From Odoribacteraceae bacterium (GTDB taxonomy: Bacteria; Bacteroidota; Bacteroidia; Bacteroidales; Marinifilaceae): a stretch of 19,681 bases of DNA. The notes beneath the pieces were generated by a model, which saw nothing but the letters and a program-made list of their open reading frames with translations, searched no databases and was not told the origin of the DNA. Below, in pieces: positions 7,801 through 17,000 of the stretch (position 1 is its first letter; the number at the start of each line of letters is the position of its first letter). Location: assembly GCA_031259905.1 (NCBI GenBank), contig JAIRKS010000014.1:1-19681 (forward strand), in the 5' to 3' direction. The position numbers and the translations under genes were made by a program.

Positions 7801-8296
7801 GAAGTACATGCTACAGTCTCTGCTGAATATTACCACGGAGGATCGTTACAAGAACATGAATTTCTGGATGCCCCCTTCGCGTTGGACGGCCACGGTGGGT
7901 AATAACTTCCACGGCGATTACATCAAGAGCGGCTATTACAAGCGGGTGGGCAGCGGGCAGAACATGGCCGAGTGGCGAGCGAATATCTCGTTGCCGGGTT
8001 TCTACGACATCTACGTCTATAACCCGATGATCGAGTTCCGGGGAGGAGGAGGAGGCTTTGGCGGCGGCGGGCGTAACGAGGAGGAAATGTACCAGTATTA
8101 CAAGATCGTGCACGCCGACGGCGAGGATGAAGTCTCCGTGAAAACCAACGAGGACCGCCAGACGTGGGTGCCCGTGGGCAGTTTTTATTTCTCCGAGGGG
8201 GACGCGAAGATCACGCTCGTCGATAGGGGATATAGTCCTCGTCAGCTTATCTTTGCCGATGCCGTGCGCTGGGTGTACAAGAATAACCAGAAATAA
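4889..8296 (+). CDS. ABC-2 permease with M1-peptidase-like and golvesin-like periplasmic domains
   Basis: A 1135-residue membrane protein. Residues 1-280 form an ABC-2 type permease with seven predicted helices (about 21-38, 60-80, 112-134, 143-167, 175-192, 228-244, 256-277), so a cytoplasmic N-terminus puts everything after 280 in the periplasm. The segment after helix 2 (KRDKKLDTAEVTYVRPMS) is the conserved cytoplasmic coupling region. Residues about 290-850 resemble the M1-aminopeptidase-like ectodomain of permease-peptidase proteins, including ETPVSFATYARNW and a PEIVLLPELG stretch, but there is no HExxH anywhere in the protein, so zinc peptidase activity is unlikely. Residues 998-1130 match the golvesin/xanthan-lyase-type beta-sandwich (W-T-A...YY..., LPGFYDIYVY, final ADAVRWVY). 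Two Gly/Phe-rich stretches interrupt the ectodomain (857-878 and 1051-1062). It is the likely partner of the ATPase encoded just upstream. Domain calls are from memory of family patterns; the permease is most certain, the M1 likeness least. Confidence 0.85.
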   Translation: MTFHNISSVSRYEVKLLRRSWLFRIFAVLALVVITFLHVGTQANMNGYQWNMVALSSSIPFVNIYIFNIAQSIIAVFLAGDFMKRDKKLDTAEVTYVRPMSNTDYILGKTWGVVRVFVSLNLVALAIAAFINIFASESAFNPWAYVFYLFTLSIPSLVFVLGVSFLVMNLVKNQAITLILLLGYVIVTLLYLGEEAWGAFDFFAVTLPNLFSDVTGHPDLLRYLTQRVSFFLAGAGMLAFTVVLMKRLPQHPRKQVFLSVLGVLLLAAGVSGCIVYVADYQHRDAARASYVEKYRLHITPDGGVLTDARVQLRQEGKKITVQARLTVENQGDVLLPSLLLYLNPSLDVTRLSGMNGEIPFRRDGQVIIAERSLRPLERVELQVDYSGEVSEDICYLDVPDEEFYNTKTGNSVLRYGKRYAFVGDDFTLLTPEAVWYPVTAPPVNPASLYNVRKDFTRFDLRVINPRQPVVISQGSTRQEGDTLFFENEQPLPSMSLVMGNYERKAMMLDTLEIALYCFKGHDYFSEDFTHLADTLPSVLRWARDDYEIRKNRDYPFKRLLLVETPVSFATYARNWKGASEYVQPEIVLLPELGATLPNGSFKMSKRRVQQWERRGNSNIEEIDLEMRVVRDFVQNTLLSENTFTGEGNLFVPNFLNNAPGWSSKLNKYDISPLFFNHVTFIQSDDFPVMDVLLNVMLKQETTTGGGGMMRQFSGMNDAQRAAEYLMNKSFEQAIMDDTVLPEIFYELLKLKATYLRNYILTYHAPRDFSSFMKEFILQRQFSTVNFTDLNNVFMESFNINLMDLIPAWYTVNRTPLFIIRGVNTEETTIDDYTRYVISFHVHNPTPVEGILSVRIEGGRGFGGGGGFGSFGGFGFGSSTEQAPSQFLIPANSYKKIRVLSDNRPNNLSVGTNIAQNLPSEMGIRLPRMRQISTDTTTGMFNGDSTLFMYDPKEITVDNEDKGFRLIESNQKKYMLQSLLNITTEDRYKNMNFWMPPSRWTATVGNNFHGDYIKSGYYKRVGSGQNMAEWRANISLPGFYDIYVYNPMIEFRGGGGGFGGGGRNEEEMYQYYKIVHADGEDEVSVKTNEDRQTWVPVGSFYFSEGDAKITLVDRGYSPRQLIFADAVRWVYKNNQK

Positions 8297-8321
8297 CAAC
8301 GAACACAAAATACCAAGTTAC

Positions 8322-9803
8322 ATGAAACGATTCACATTATTATTATCATTGTTTTTCACGGGAATCACCGGGTTGTTTCCCTTGACAGCCACGGCACAGG
8401 ATACGTTGGCGTTGTCGTTAGAACGCGCGTTGGAACTGGCCAGCCAGCAAAGTCCGGAGTTGATGAATAGCCGGCGGGCGTTGCAACGGAGCGAGACCCA
8501 GATGATTAATAGTAAGGCTGACCTGAAACCCCGGCTTGACTTGTCTTTTACCCCGTTTAATTACAGCAGGAGTAACAACTTCCAGGATTATAGCGCTTCT
8601 TACAACCTGACGGAAACCATGTCGTCCGACATCGCCCTGAGAGTTTCCCAGAAAGTGAAATTCACGGGAGGTACCTTGAACCTTTCGGAAGGTGTCGACT
8701 GGCAGGATTACAAGAACAAAACCGGGAATATGTCCAGTTCTACTTTTAATAACCGCTTCACGATAAGTTACGAACAACCTATCTTCAAGTATAACGAGGT
8801 GAAGATGAACTCGCGGCAACAGGAACTTGAGTTGGAAACGTCTAAACTCAGTTACGCCTTGCAGGTGATCCAACTCGAACAGACCGTCACGAACGCGTTT
8901 TACGGGCTATACCGCAGTTTTAAAAGCGTGGAGACGGCGGAAGATGCTTATAATAATCAATTGGATACTTATACTTTGACAAAGAACAAGGTGGAGACGA
9001 AACTCCTCGCCGAGTCGGAATTGTTGCAACAAGAGATCACGCTGGCAACCCGTCAGGACGCGCTGGCCTCTGCCAAGGATTCCTACCAGCGGACGAAAGA
9101 TGATTTTAAAAAGACGCTGGGATTATCTCTTGACATGGATATTTCCGTCATTCCTCATGTTGACATTCCCACCGTGGAAATAGATCCGGAAGTGGCCATC
9201 GAGTACGCGTTAGGTCAGCGCTTTCAATTAAAACAAAGCGAGATCGCTCTCGAAAGATTGCGACTCCAACTGATACAGACCAAGGCTACCGATAAATTCA
9301 GCGGTAATCTTTCTTTCAGTCTCGGTTTCTCGGGCAGTGACTCCAAGATAGAACAGGTATTCAACAAGCAGAGCCACAACGAAGGAGTCCGCGTAACGCT
9401 CACGATCCCGATTTGGGACTGGGGAATCCGGAAGAATAATATCAAGAGCGCGGAGTTAAACATTGAAGAGTCTGAACTCAATCTCGAGGAGGCGAGAAAA
9501 GAGGTCATCATCCGCATTAGAGAGTTGTGCCGGAACTTGCCGCGCTACCGTAACAAGATCACGCTTTCCCAGAAGAGCATCGAGAATGCGGAGATCACTT
9601 ACAAGATCAACTACGAGAAATACATGAATGGTAGCCTTTCATCCATGATGTTCAAGGATTACCAGGACCAGCTTACCACGGCGCGACAAAGTTATATTGA
9701 CGCGGTCATCGACTACAGGCTGCAACTGTTAGAGATCAAGATCTACACGTTGTGGGATTTCGAGAAGAACGTGTCTATCGTGCCTTTCGACTTGTTACAT
9801 TGA
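8322..9803 (+). CDS. TolC-family outer-membrane efflux channel
   Basis: The product is a 493-residue outer-membrane factor forming the exit duct of a tripartite exporter. Residues 1-25 are a signal peptide (MKRF, Leu/Phe core, ATA then Gln). The mature protein starts with LALSLERALELASQQSPEL, the classic start of the first OEP repeat. It then shows two long helical repeats with a Ser/Asn-rich beta segment after each (the second contains LSFSLGFSGSDSK and VTLTIPIWDWGIRKN, the beta-barrel part). The open frame extends upstream to 8253 inside the permease gene, but ATG 8322 is chosen because it begins a proper signal peptide. It sits 25 bp after the permease stop and 32 bp before the adaptor gene, the usual order of a TolC-adaptor-RND set. 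Confidence 0.94.
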   Translation: MKRFTLLLSLFFTGITGLFPLTATAQDTLALSLERALELASQQSPELMNSRRALQRSETQMINSKADLKPRLDLSFTPFNYSRSNNFQDYSASYNLTETMSSDIALRVSQKVKFTGGTLNLSEGVDWQDYKNKTGNMSSSTFNNRFTISYEQPIFKYNEVKMNSRQQELELETSKLSYALQVIQLEQTVTNAFYGLYRSFKSVETAEDAYNNQLDTYTLTKNKVETKLLAESELLQQEITLATRQDALASAKDSYQRTKDDFKKTLGLSLDMDISVIPHVDIPTVEIDPEVAIEYALGQRFQLKQSEIALERLRLQLIQTKATDKFSGNLSFSLGFSGSDSKIEQVFNKQSHNEGVRVTLTIPIWDWGIRKNNIKSAELNIEESELNLEEARKEVIIRIRELCRNLPRYRNKITLSQKSIENAEITYKINYEKYMNGSLSSMMFKDYQDQLTTARQSYIDAVIDYRLQLLEIKIYTLWDFEKNVSIVPFDLLH

Positions 9804-9835
9804 AGTTAATTACCTATCTATAAAAAACAAATACC

Positions 9836-10903
9836 ATGATCCGTAAAAATGTCCTATACATCAGTGGTTGTCTACTATGTGTTTTGTCGCTCTGTGCTTG
9901 TGAGAACACGAGGCCGAGCTATTCCAGTGACTCTACCACGCCCGTGTGGTTAGGGGATGTCGTTAAACGAAGCATCCGGGAAGTAAGCACCACCACCGGC
10001 ACGGCAAAAGCCGCTCAGACGGCCGAAGTGAAATCCGAGAAAACCGGTAAATATCGTTTGCAAGTCAATCCCAAGACGGGAAAACTGTACAAGTTGGGAG
10101 ATCTCGTCGAGGCCGGATCCATCGTGGTGCGATTAGAAAACCAGATGGAAGTGAATAACATCTCTATCGAAACGAAACAGATGGACGTGACGATTACCGA
10201 ACGAGAGTGGAGGGGGCAGGAGCAATTATTGGTACTGGGTGGGGCAACGGAGAAAGAGGTGTTGAGTGCAGAGAAAAGCTACCTCAACGCCAAGACCGCC
10301 CTGGAGAGCGCCCAAGACGAGTTGGAAAAGTTCACCGTGAAGGCTCCCTTTAAAGGTACGATCACCAAGCTCCCCTATTTCACCCCGGATATCGAGGTGG
10401 CAAGCGGGCAGGTAATGTTCGAAATCATGGACTACAACAGCATGTATCTTAATATCGAACTACCCGAAAACGTCATTGACCGGGTCAACGTCGGGCAAAA
10501 AGTGTTGGTAACGAATTACAACATCAAGTCAGACACCCTCGCCGGGCAAGTAACGCAACTCTCTCCTGCCATTAACGAGGCAACGCGTACCTTCTCCGGC
10601 TTCATCACGATCAGTAACCCCGACTTGAAGTTGCGGCCGGGGATGTTCGTCAAGGGAGACATCATCACGTTACAAAGAGACTCGGTACTGGCCGTCCCGA
10701 AAGAGATCGTTAAATCACAACGCGGCGGTAGCAAGAGCGTCTTCATCATCGAGCGTAACATGGCTGTCGAGAGGGGGATAAAGGTGGGGATCAACGACGA
10801 GAAATACGTGGAGATAGAGAGCGGCTTGAGCGAGGGAGACAAGGTCGTGACCAAAGGCTACGAGTGGTTAAGAAACCGGAGCCAAGTAAAGATCATGAAA
10901 TAA
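9836..10903 (+). CDS. RND efflux periplasmic adaptor, lipoprotein
   Basis: A 355-residue membrane fusion (HlyD/AcrA-like) protein that would bridge the inner-membrane pump and the TolC channel. The signal peptide ends in LCAC, making Cys22 the lipidated residue, so it is tethered to a membrane by lipid. Domains in order: lipoyl/barrel-sandwich halves near 60-105 and 165-200, separated by a short alpha-helical hairpin (about 107-163, with the heptad-like AEKSYLNAKTALESAQDELEK); a beta-barrel domain about 205-280 including the family phrase LRPGMFVKGDI; and a membrane-proximal domain about 285-355 with VPKEIV and GLSEGDKVVTKG. It is the only adaptor for two RND permeases encoded downstream, so they probably share it. 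Contact with the ABC parts is possible but not shown by sequence. Confidence 0.93.
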   Translation: MIRKNVLYISGCLLCVLSLCACENTRPSYSSDSTTPVWLGDVVKRSIREVSTTTGTAKAAQTAEVKSEKTGKYRLQVNPKTGKLYKLGDLVEAGSIVVRLENQMEVNNISIETKQMDVTITEREWRGQEQLLVLGGATEKEVLSAEKSYLNAKTALESAQDELEKFTVKAPFKGTITKLPYFTPDIEVASGQVMFEIMDYNSMYLNIELPENVIDRVNVGQKVLVTNYNIKSDTLAGQVTQLSPAINEATRTFSGFITISNPDLKLRPGMFVKGDIITLQRDSVLAVPKEIVKSQRGGSKSVFIIERNMAVERGIKVGINDEKYVEIESGLSEGDKVVTKGYEWLRNRSQVKIMK

Positions 10904-10910
10904 AAACGAG

Positions 10911-10929
10911 AGATCGCCGAGCGATTTTT
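10911..10929 (+). terminator. small hairpin with T-run between adaptor and first RND gene
   Basis: ATCGC (10913-10917) and GCGAT (10921-10925) form a perfect 5-bp stem with a CGA loop, extendable by A-T and G-T pairs, and followed directly by four T residues. It looks like a weak intrinsic terminator inside the operon and could lower expression of the RND genes relative to the adaptor and channel. It may also be chance; the rest of the 42-bp spacer shows no promoter. Confidence 0.3.
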
Positions 10930-10945
10930 CACTCAACGAAACGGT

Positions 10946-13900
10946 ATGAAAAAAATAATAGAGTTTGCGGTCAAGTACCCGGTTACGGTACTGATGTTGA
11001 CGCTGGCGATCTGTTTGCTGGGTACAATCTCCTACAATCGCTTGGGTACGGATCTTTTCCCTGACTTAAAGAATCCCTCCCTCTTCATCGAGATAAAGAG
11101 CGGGCAGCGTCCGCCGGAAGAGATCGAGAAACAGCTGGTCGCCCGGATCGAATCCACGGCGCAGCGGCAAGACGGGGTGAAAAGTGTTTACAGCGTTAGC
11201 CGCGTGGGCAGTGCCAACGTCACCGTGGAGTACGGTTGGAATCAGAACATGGACGAGGCGTTCCTCGACCTCCAGCGTTCCCTCTCCTCCTTCAGTCAGG
11301 CGCAAAACGTGGACGAGTTGAACATCACCCGTTACGACGTGAACGCCGCCCCGATCGTGACCATCGCCCTTACCCATAACGAGGTAAAGGACATGAACGA
11401 GTTGCGGAAAATCGCCGAGAGCTACTTGCGGAGTGAACTGGTGCGGGTGGACGGGATCGCCGATATCCAACTCTCCGGACAGGAGGTGGCCGCCGTGGAG
11501 ATCCGCACCGACCGCTACATGCTGGATGCTTTCGGACTGACCGTGGACGGGATCGCGAGCCGGATCGAGGAGTTGAACCAGAACGTCTCCGGCGGGAGCA
11601 TACAGGAAAATGACCTCTCGTACTCCGTGAAGGGGGTAAACTTGATTCGTAGCGTCGAAGACATCGGGAACGTTATCGTTGCCTTCAAGGAAGAAACTGC
11701 CACCACGGGTGAAGAAGAGACATCGGGGGCGAAAGCTCCCGTCTACCTGCGAGACGTGGCCGAGATCACCCTGCGCAATACCGACCCGGAGAATATCGCT
11801 CGTTTCAACGGGGAGCGTTGCCTGGGAATCAGTGTCTACAAGGAGAACAAATTTAACACGGTCACGGCCGTGAAAAACCTGCTCGGGAAAATAGGCGAGT
11901 TTCAACAGGGCATGCCTGGCTACCGTTTCCAAATTATCAGCAACCAGGGCGAATTCATAGACGCCTCCATCAGCGAGGTCAAGAACGCGGCCTTCATCGG
12001 GATACTGTTAGCGGTAATCGTGCTATACATCTTCTTGCGGAGATTCAACACCACGTTGATCGCCAGCCTCTCCATCCCCATCTCCATCATCGCCACCTTC
12101 AACCTGATGTACTTTAACGGGCTAAACATAAACATCATGACGCTGGGAGGTCTGGCCCTCGGCGCGGGGATGTTAATAGACAGTGCGATCGTGGTGATAG
12201 AAAACATATTCCGGAACATGTCCGATAACAAACTCTCTCCTCGCGAGGCTGCCGTCCGCGGCACGTCGGAAGTAGGCGGGGCCATCACGGCCTCCACGCT
12301 GACCACCGTTGTCGTCTTCCTTCCGATCGTGTACCTCCAGGGAGCCGCCGGAGAGTTATTCAAGGAGCAAGCGTGGACGGTCAGTTTCTCCCTGCTCTCG
12401 TCGCTCTTCGTGGCGATCCTCTTCATCCCGATGATGGCCTCCAAATTCCTCAAGATAGGCGGGCGGAAGGGGAGACAAGCGATCACCATCAAGGGATTCG
12501 GTCACTTCGTCGGACGTTTATTGGAGCGTCGTCTCTTCGTCATCGTTGGGGCGGTACTGTTACTTGGCGGTTCTTACGCGTTACTCCCCCTGCTTGGATT
12601 AGAATTCATGCCGAAGACCGAGGCGAAAGAGTTCAACATTCTCCTGACAATGGAGCCGGGGTTGCGTTTAAAGAGCACGGACAACGCCGTTGCCACCCTC
12701 GAAGACGCCATCACCACGTTAGGAGGTGAAGACGTCGAGTGGATGTACACGCAAGTAGGACCTTCCAACGCCGAGAGCGTGGAGGGAGGGAAATTAGAAG
12801 AAGAAAACCAGGCGCAGGTAACGGTCAAGTTAAAAAAGGAATCCCCGCTCGATGCCGACTACTTCATCACTCACATCAGCCAGAACTATCCCCTGCCCGC
12901 CGGTGCTGAACTTAGTTTCGACAAAGAGGAGACCGCCCTGCAGACCATCCTCGGCACGGAAGGCGCCCCGCTCGTGGTAGAGATCAAGGGCGAGGAGCTG
13001 GAACTGCTGGAGGAACTCTCTGCCGAGGTCAAGCAACGCATCAGCGACGTCGCCGGCATCTATGACATCACCACCTCCATGGAGCGAGGCGCTCCAGAGG
13101 TAAACATCGTCGTCGATCGCCTGAAGACAGGTATCTACGGGGTAAACGTCTCCTCCGTCAGCAGCCAGGTGCAAGCCAAGCTGGCCGGACAGGAAGCGGG
13201 AAGCTTCGAGAACCGCGGCGAGACCATCGACATCAACATCAAAGTGCCGGAGGTAACCCTTTCCGAGATCCAGGACATTGAAATCGTCCAGGGATCACAG
13301 CGATACCGGCTGGGCGAGATCGCGGACATCGAGATCTCCTCGGCGCCCAAGGAGATATACCGGAGCAACCAGAGCCGGTCGGTACGCGTGACCGCCATGA
13401 TCGAGAAAGGCAAGGCGCTGGGGAACATCGCCCCGTTAATAAAAGAGCGATTAGACGCCATCGAATTCCCCGCGAAATACACCGCCAAGATCACCGGCGA
13501 GGAGCAAATGCGCGCCGAATCGTTCAGCGGGCTGGGATTAGCCCTGTTACTCTCCATACTATTAGTCTACATGGTCATGGCGGCCCAGTTCGAATCCCTT
13601 CGACATCCCTTCACGATCCTGCTTACCATCCCGTTGGCTGGCGTTGGAGTCATCCTGGCCTTCCTGTTGACGGGGCAGACCCTGAACATGATGGCCTTCA
13701 TCGGGATCATCATGTTAGTTGGTATCGCCGTGAACAACTCCATTATCCTGGTAGACGCGATAAACCGGTTAAAAGAAAACTACCCGCTCAAGGAAGCGAT
13801 CATGTTGGCCGCGCAACACCGCGTGCGTCCGATCATCATGACCAGCGCCACCACCATCTTGGCCTTACTGCCCATGTGTTTTGGTTTCGGCGAGGGAGCC

Positions 13901-14011
13901 GCGCTTCGTTCGCCGATGGCCTTGGCCGTCATTGGAGGACTAATCACCTCCACGGCGATGTCCTTGCTCGTCATCCCGTGCGTGTACTACGTCATTGACC
14001 GGAAACGTTGA
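10946..14011 (+). CDS. RND efflux permease (HAE1/AcrB-like), first subunit
   Basis: A 1021-residue inner-membrane pump of normal RND length. Layout: TM1 about 8-29, first periplasmic porter/docking half about 35-335, TM2-TM6 from about 349 to 500, TM7 about 527-549, second periplasmic half about 555-860, TM8-TM12 from about 864 to 1015. The TM4 proton-relay motif reads GMLIDSAIVVIEN: Asp412 matches AcrB Asp407 but the AcrB Asp408 position is Ser413. In TM10 the AcrB Lys940 position is Asn930 (GIAVNNSIILVD). Asn at the latter site is common in this broad subclass. Gene order suggests it works with the adaptor and channel upstream and forms a mixed pump with the second RND protein, as MdtB and MdtC do. 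Substrate unknown. The gene begins 42 bp after the adaptor; the ATG gives the standard MKKIIEFAVKYPV start. Confidence 0.94.
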   Translation: MKKIIEFAVKYPVTVLMLTLAICLLGTISYNRLGTDLFPDLKNPSLFIEIKSGQRPPEEIEKQLVARIESTAQRQDGVKSVYSVSRVGSANVTVEYGWNQNMDEAFLDLQRSLSSFSQAQNVDELNITRYDVNAAPIVTIALTHNEVKDMNELRKIAESYLRSELVRVDGIADIQLSGQEVAAVEIRTDRYMLDAFGLTVDGIASRIEELNQNVSGGSIQENDLSYSVKGVNLIRSVEDIGNVIVAFKEETATTGEEETSGAKAPVYLRDVAEITLRNTDPENIARFNGERCLGISVYKENKFNTVTAVKNLLGKIGEFQQGMPGYRFQIISNQGEFIDASISEVKNAAFIGILLAVIVLYIFLRRFNTTLIASLSIPISIIATFNLMYFNGLNINIMTLGGLALGAGMLIDSAIVVIENIFRNMSDNKLSPREAAVRGTSEVGGAITASTLTTVVVFLPIVYLQGAAGELFKEQAWTVSFSLLSSLFVAILFIPMMASKFLKIGGRKGRQAITIKGFGHFVGRLLERRLFVIVGAVLLLGGSYALLPLLGLEFMPKTEAKEFNILLTMEPGLRLKSTDNAVATLEDAITTLGGEDVEWMYTQVGPSNAESVEGGKLEEENQAQVTVKLKKESPLDADYFITHISQNYPLPAGAELSFDKEETALQTILGTEGAPLVVEIKGEELELLEELSAEVKQRISDVAGIYDITTSMERGAPEVNIVVDRLKTGIYGVNVSSVSSQVQAKLAGQEAGSFENRGETIDINIKVPEVTLSEIQDIEIVQGSQRYRLGEIADIEISSAPKEIYRSNQSRSVRVTAMIEKGKALGNIAPLIKERLDAIEFPAKYTAKITGEEQMRAESFSGLGLALLLSILLVYMVMAAQFESLRHPFTILLTIPLAGVGVILAFLLTGQTLNMMAFIGIIMLVGIAVNNSIILVDAINRLKENYPLKEAIMLAAQHRVRPIIMTSATTILALLPMCFGFGEGAALRSPMALAVIGGLITSTAMSLLVIPCVYYVIDRKR

Positions 14012-14047
14012 AGAAGGCGAAGTGTTTAATCTCCAAACGGATTTAGG

Positions 14048-17000
14048 ATGAACTCAATTATAAAAAGGAAGGTACTCGTCTCCATGCTCTTCATCGGGTT
14101 AGTATTAATGGGGATTTTCTCCAACCAGTACTTGCCGATGGAGCTTTACCCCAACGCCGAGTTACCCGAACTAAGCGTCGGGATCAGCTACAACGGCAAA
14201 GAACTCGACCCCACCTACGTGGAAAGCAAGGCAGCCATTCCCGTCGAGGGAGTCATCAGCTCGCTGGAAGGTGTAGAAGAGATCGAGACCACCGTCGACC
14301 CGCGGCAGACCCGCATCCGGATTTCCTTCTCCCAGAGCGTGAATATCAAGTACACCCAGCTTCAACTGGAAGAGAAAATCCTGGCCATCTCCAAGACACT
14401 GCCCGAGGACGAATTCCGCGTCACCGTCTCCAAGGGGGGGGCAGGAAACGCCGGGAGCAACCAGCTAATGAACCTGAGAATCCTGGGAGACGACCTGGAC
14501 TACGTGCGGAACGTCGTTGACGTGGAGATCGTGCCATACTTCGAGTACATCGACGGCGTGGCCGAGGTAACGGTAAGCGGGGGAAGGCAAAAGAGCATCG
14601 AGATCATCGTCGACCCCGACCAGTTAAAGGCGTTAAACATCACCAAATCCACCATCAGCAGCCTGATCAGCCAGAACCAGGCGGACAAGACGTTCTCCGG
14701 GATCGCCTACGACAACAACAAACGCTACTTCGTCAACGTCACCGCCGAGTACCTCGCCACGGAAGACCTCGGCAACATCGTCGTGGCCTCCGGCCCGATC
14801 CTCTTGAGAGACATTGCCGAGATCAACTTCGGGGTAAAAGAACAGGAAACATACTCCCGCGCCAACGGGAAAGAGATCATTACCTGCCGTCTCTCCAAAT
14901 CGCCCACTGCCAACATCATTGACCTGGCGGGGCGCGTGCGGGAAGAGATCGAGAGACTCAACGGCGAGCTACAATCCAAGGGAATCGTGATCGAGGTCGA
15001 GAGCGACGCCTCGGAAGTAATGAGCGACAACATCAACAAGATCATCGACCTCGCCTTGACGGGCGCCCTCCTGGCCATCTTCGTCCTCTACCTCTTCCTG
15101 CGGAAACTGCGGATCGTGAGCGTCGTCACCTTCTCCATCCCCATCTCCGTCTTCTCCTCCTTCTGCTTCTTCTACCTCTTCGACATCACCATCAACACCC
15201 TCACCTTAACCGGCATCGCGTTAGCCGTCGGGATGTTGCTGGACAACTCCATCGTCGTCATGGAGAACATCTACCGCCTCAAGGCGCAACGCCTCCCCGA
15301 CGACGAGGCCACCGCGCGAGGCACGAGAGAAGTATGGAAATCCATCTTCGCGGCCACCATCACCACCGTCACCGTCTTCCTCCCGTTCCTCTTCACGGAC
15401 AACTACCAGATCAAGCTCCTCGGCGAGCACATCGGCATATCGATTATCGCCACCCTCTCCATATCCCTCCTCGTGGCCCTGCTGCTCATTCCAATGGCCA
15501 TCAACTACCTGCTCAAGCGACAACCGGGAGACGTCAATTTCAACAACCTCTCCATACACAACCGCCTGGTACAAATCTACCGCGCCATTCTCAAGATGGC
15601 CCTCAGGGCACCCACGCGCGTGATACTCGTCTCGCTCGTCGCCCTCTTCCTCTCGATAGTACTGTCGCAGGCTTTCACTCTCAACGTCCTCCGCGAGCCG
15701 GAGAGCGACTCCTTCCGCGCCGTCATCACCCCCTCCTCCACCTCCACCCTCCAGGCCACCGACGAGATGGTTCGCGGTCTCGAGGAAGAACTGCTCGCCA
15801 TCCCGGAAATAGAGGAATTCACCTCCTCCGTCGCCGCCGACGAGGCCATCCTCTCCGTCAAGCTCAAGGAGGACTTCAAGGAGATCAACAACAAATCCAT
15901 CGTGCAGGTACGCGACGAGATCTACGCCATCGCCAAACGCCTGAGAGTGCCGGACATTGAAATCACCACCACCGCCAGCGCCTCCTCCTCCTCCGGCGGC
16001 TCGTTCACCGGGAACACCGGATTACTCCGCATGATGGGCATAGGCACGCAGCAAGAGCGAATCGTCATCAAGGGAGAAGACTTCGAGGAGATGACCAGCT
16101 TCGGCGACCTCCTCCTCTACCAGGTCAACGAGTTGGACAACGTTTCCAACGCCCGGCTTACCTCCTCGCCCTCCAGCAGGGAGGCCAAGATCAACTTCGA
16201 CCCCTACCTGATGGGGGTAAACGACATCACGCCCCGCGTCGTCAGCACCGCCCTCAACTCCTCCTCGCCGCAAAGCCGCACGAACATCATGTACAAGACG
16301 AAAGACGCCGAGTACGAGATCGTCCTGCAAGACAATAATTACGACGAGAGCGACCAGAAAACACAGGTCACCACCCTGGCGGATCTCCGCCGGACGCCCG
16401 TCCAGCGATCCTCCGGCGATCCCCTCGTCGAGCTACAAGACTTCAGCCGCGTCAACATCGGCCCCGGGCAAGGCACCATCAGGAGGAAAAACCAGACCAA
16501 AGACCTGAACCTCGTCTACCAGTTTTCCCAGGAAATCAACGGCTCGAAGACACTCCTCGAGGTCGCCCGCCAGGAAATCGACGAGCTGGTACAAAACCAG
16601 GTTACCCCCTCCGGCGTCGGCATCGAGATCATCCACGAGGAAAGCGAGATGGGAGACTTCACCTTCCTCGTCATCGCGGCCCTTCTCCTGATCTACATGA
16701 TCCTCGCGGCCGTCTTCGAATCATTGATAGCCCCCGTCGTCCTCATGTTCTCCATACCCCTCGCGGCCATCGGCTCGCTGCTCGCCCTGCTGCTCACCAG
16801 CAACTCCCTGGAGAACGCCACCGTCTACATCGGGTTCATCATCCTCGTTGGCATCGTCATCAACAACAGCATCATCCTCATCGACTACACCACCCTGCTG
16901 CGTCGCGGCGGCAACCGCAAGCCGCGCGCCATCCTTCTCGCCGGCATGTCCCGCCTGCGGCCCATACTCATCACGGCCATCACCACCGTCGTTGCGCTCG

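Noticed and set aside
4889..8296. Active M1 zinc aminopeptidase
   Set aside because: No HExxH sequence exists anywhere in the protein, so the catalytic zinc site is absent.
8253..8321. 23-residue N-terminal extension of the TolC-like protein
   Set aside because: It would overlap the permease end and place a polar stretch before the signal peptide; ATG 8322 gives a normal signal sequence.
15334..15960. 208-codon open frame on the plus strand inside the second RND gene
   Set aside because: Arg/His/Pro-rich product in an alternative frame of a certain gene, caused by C-rich third positions.
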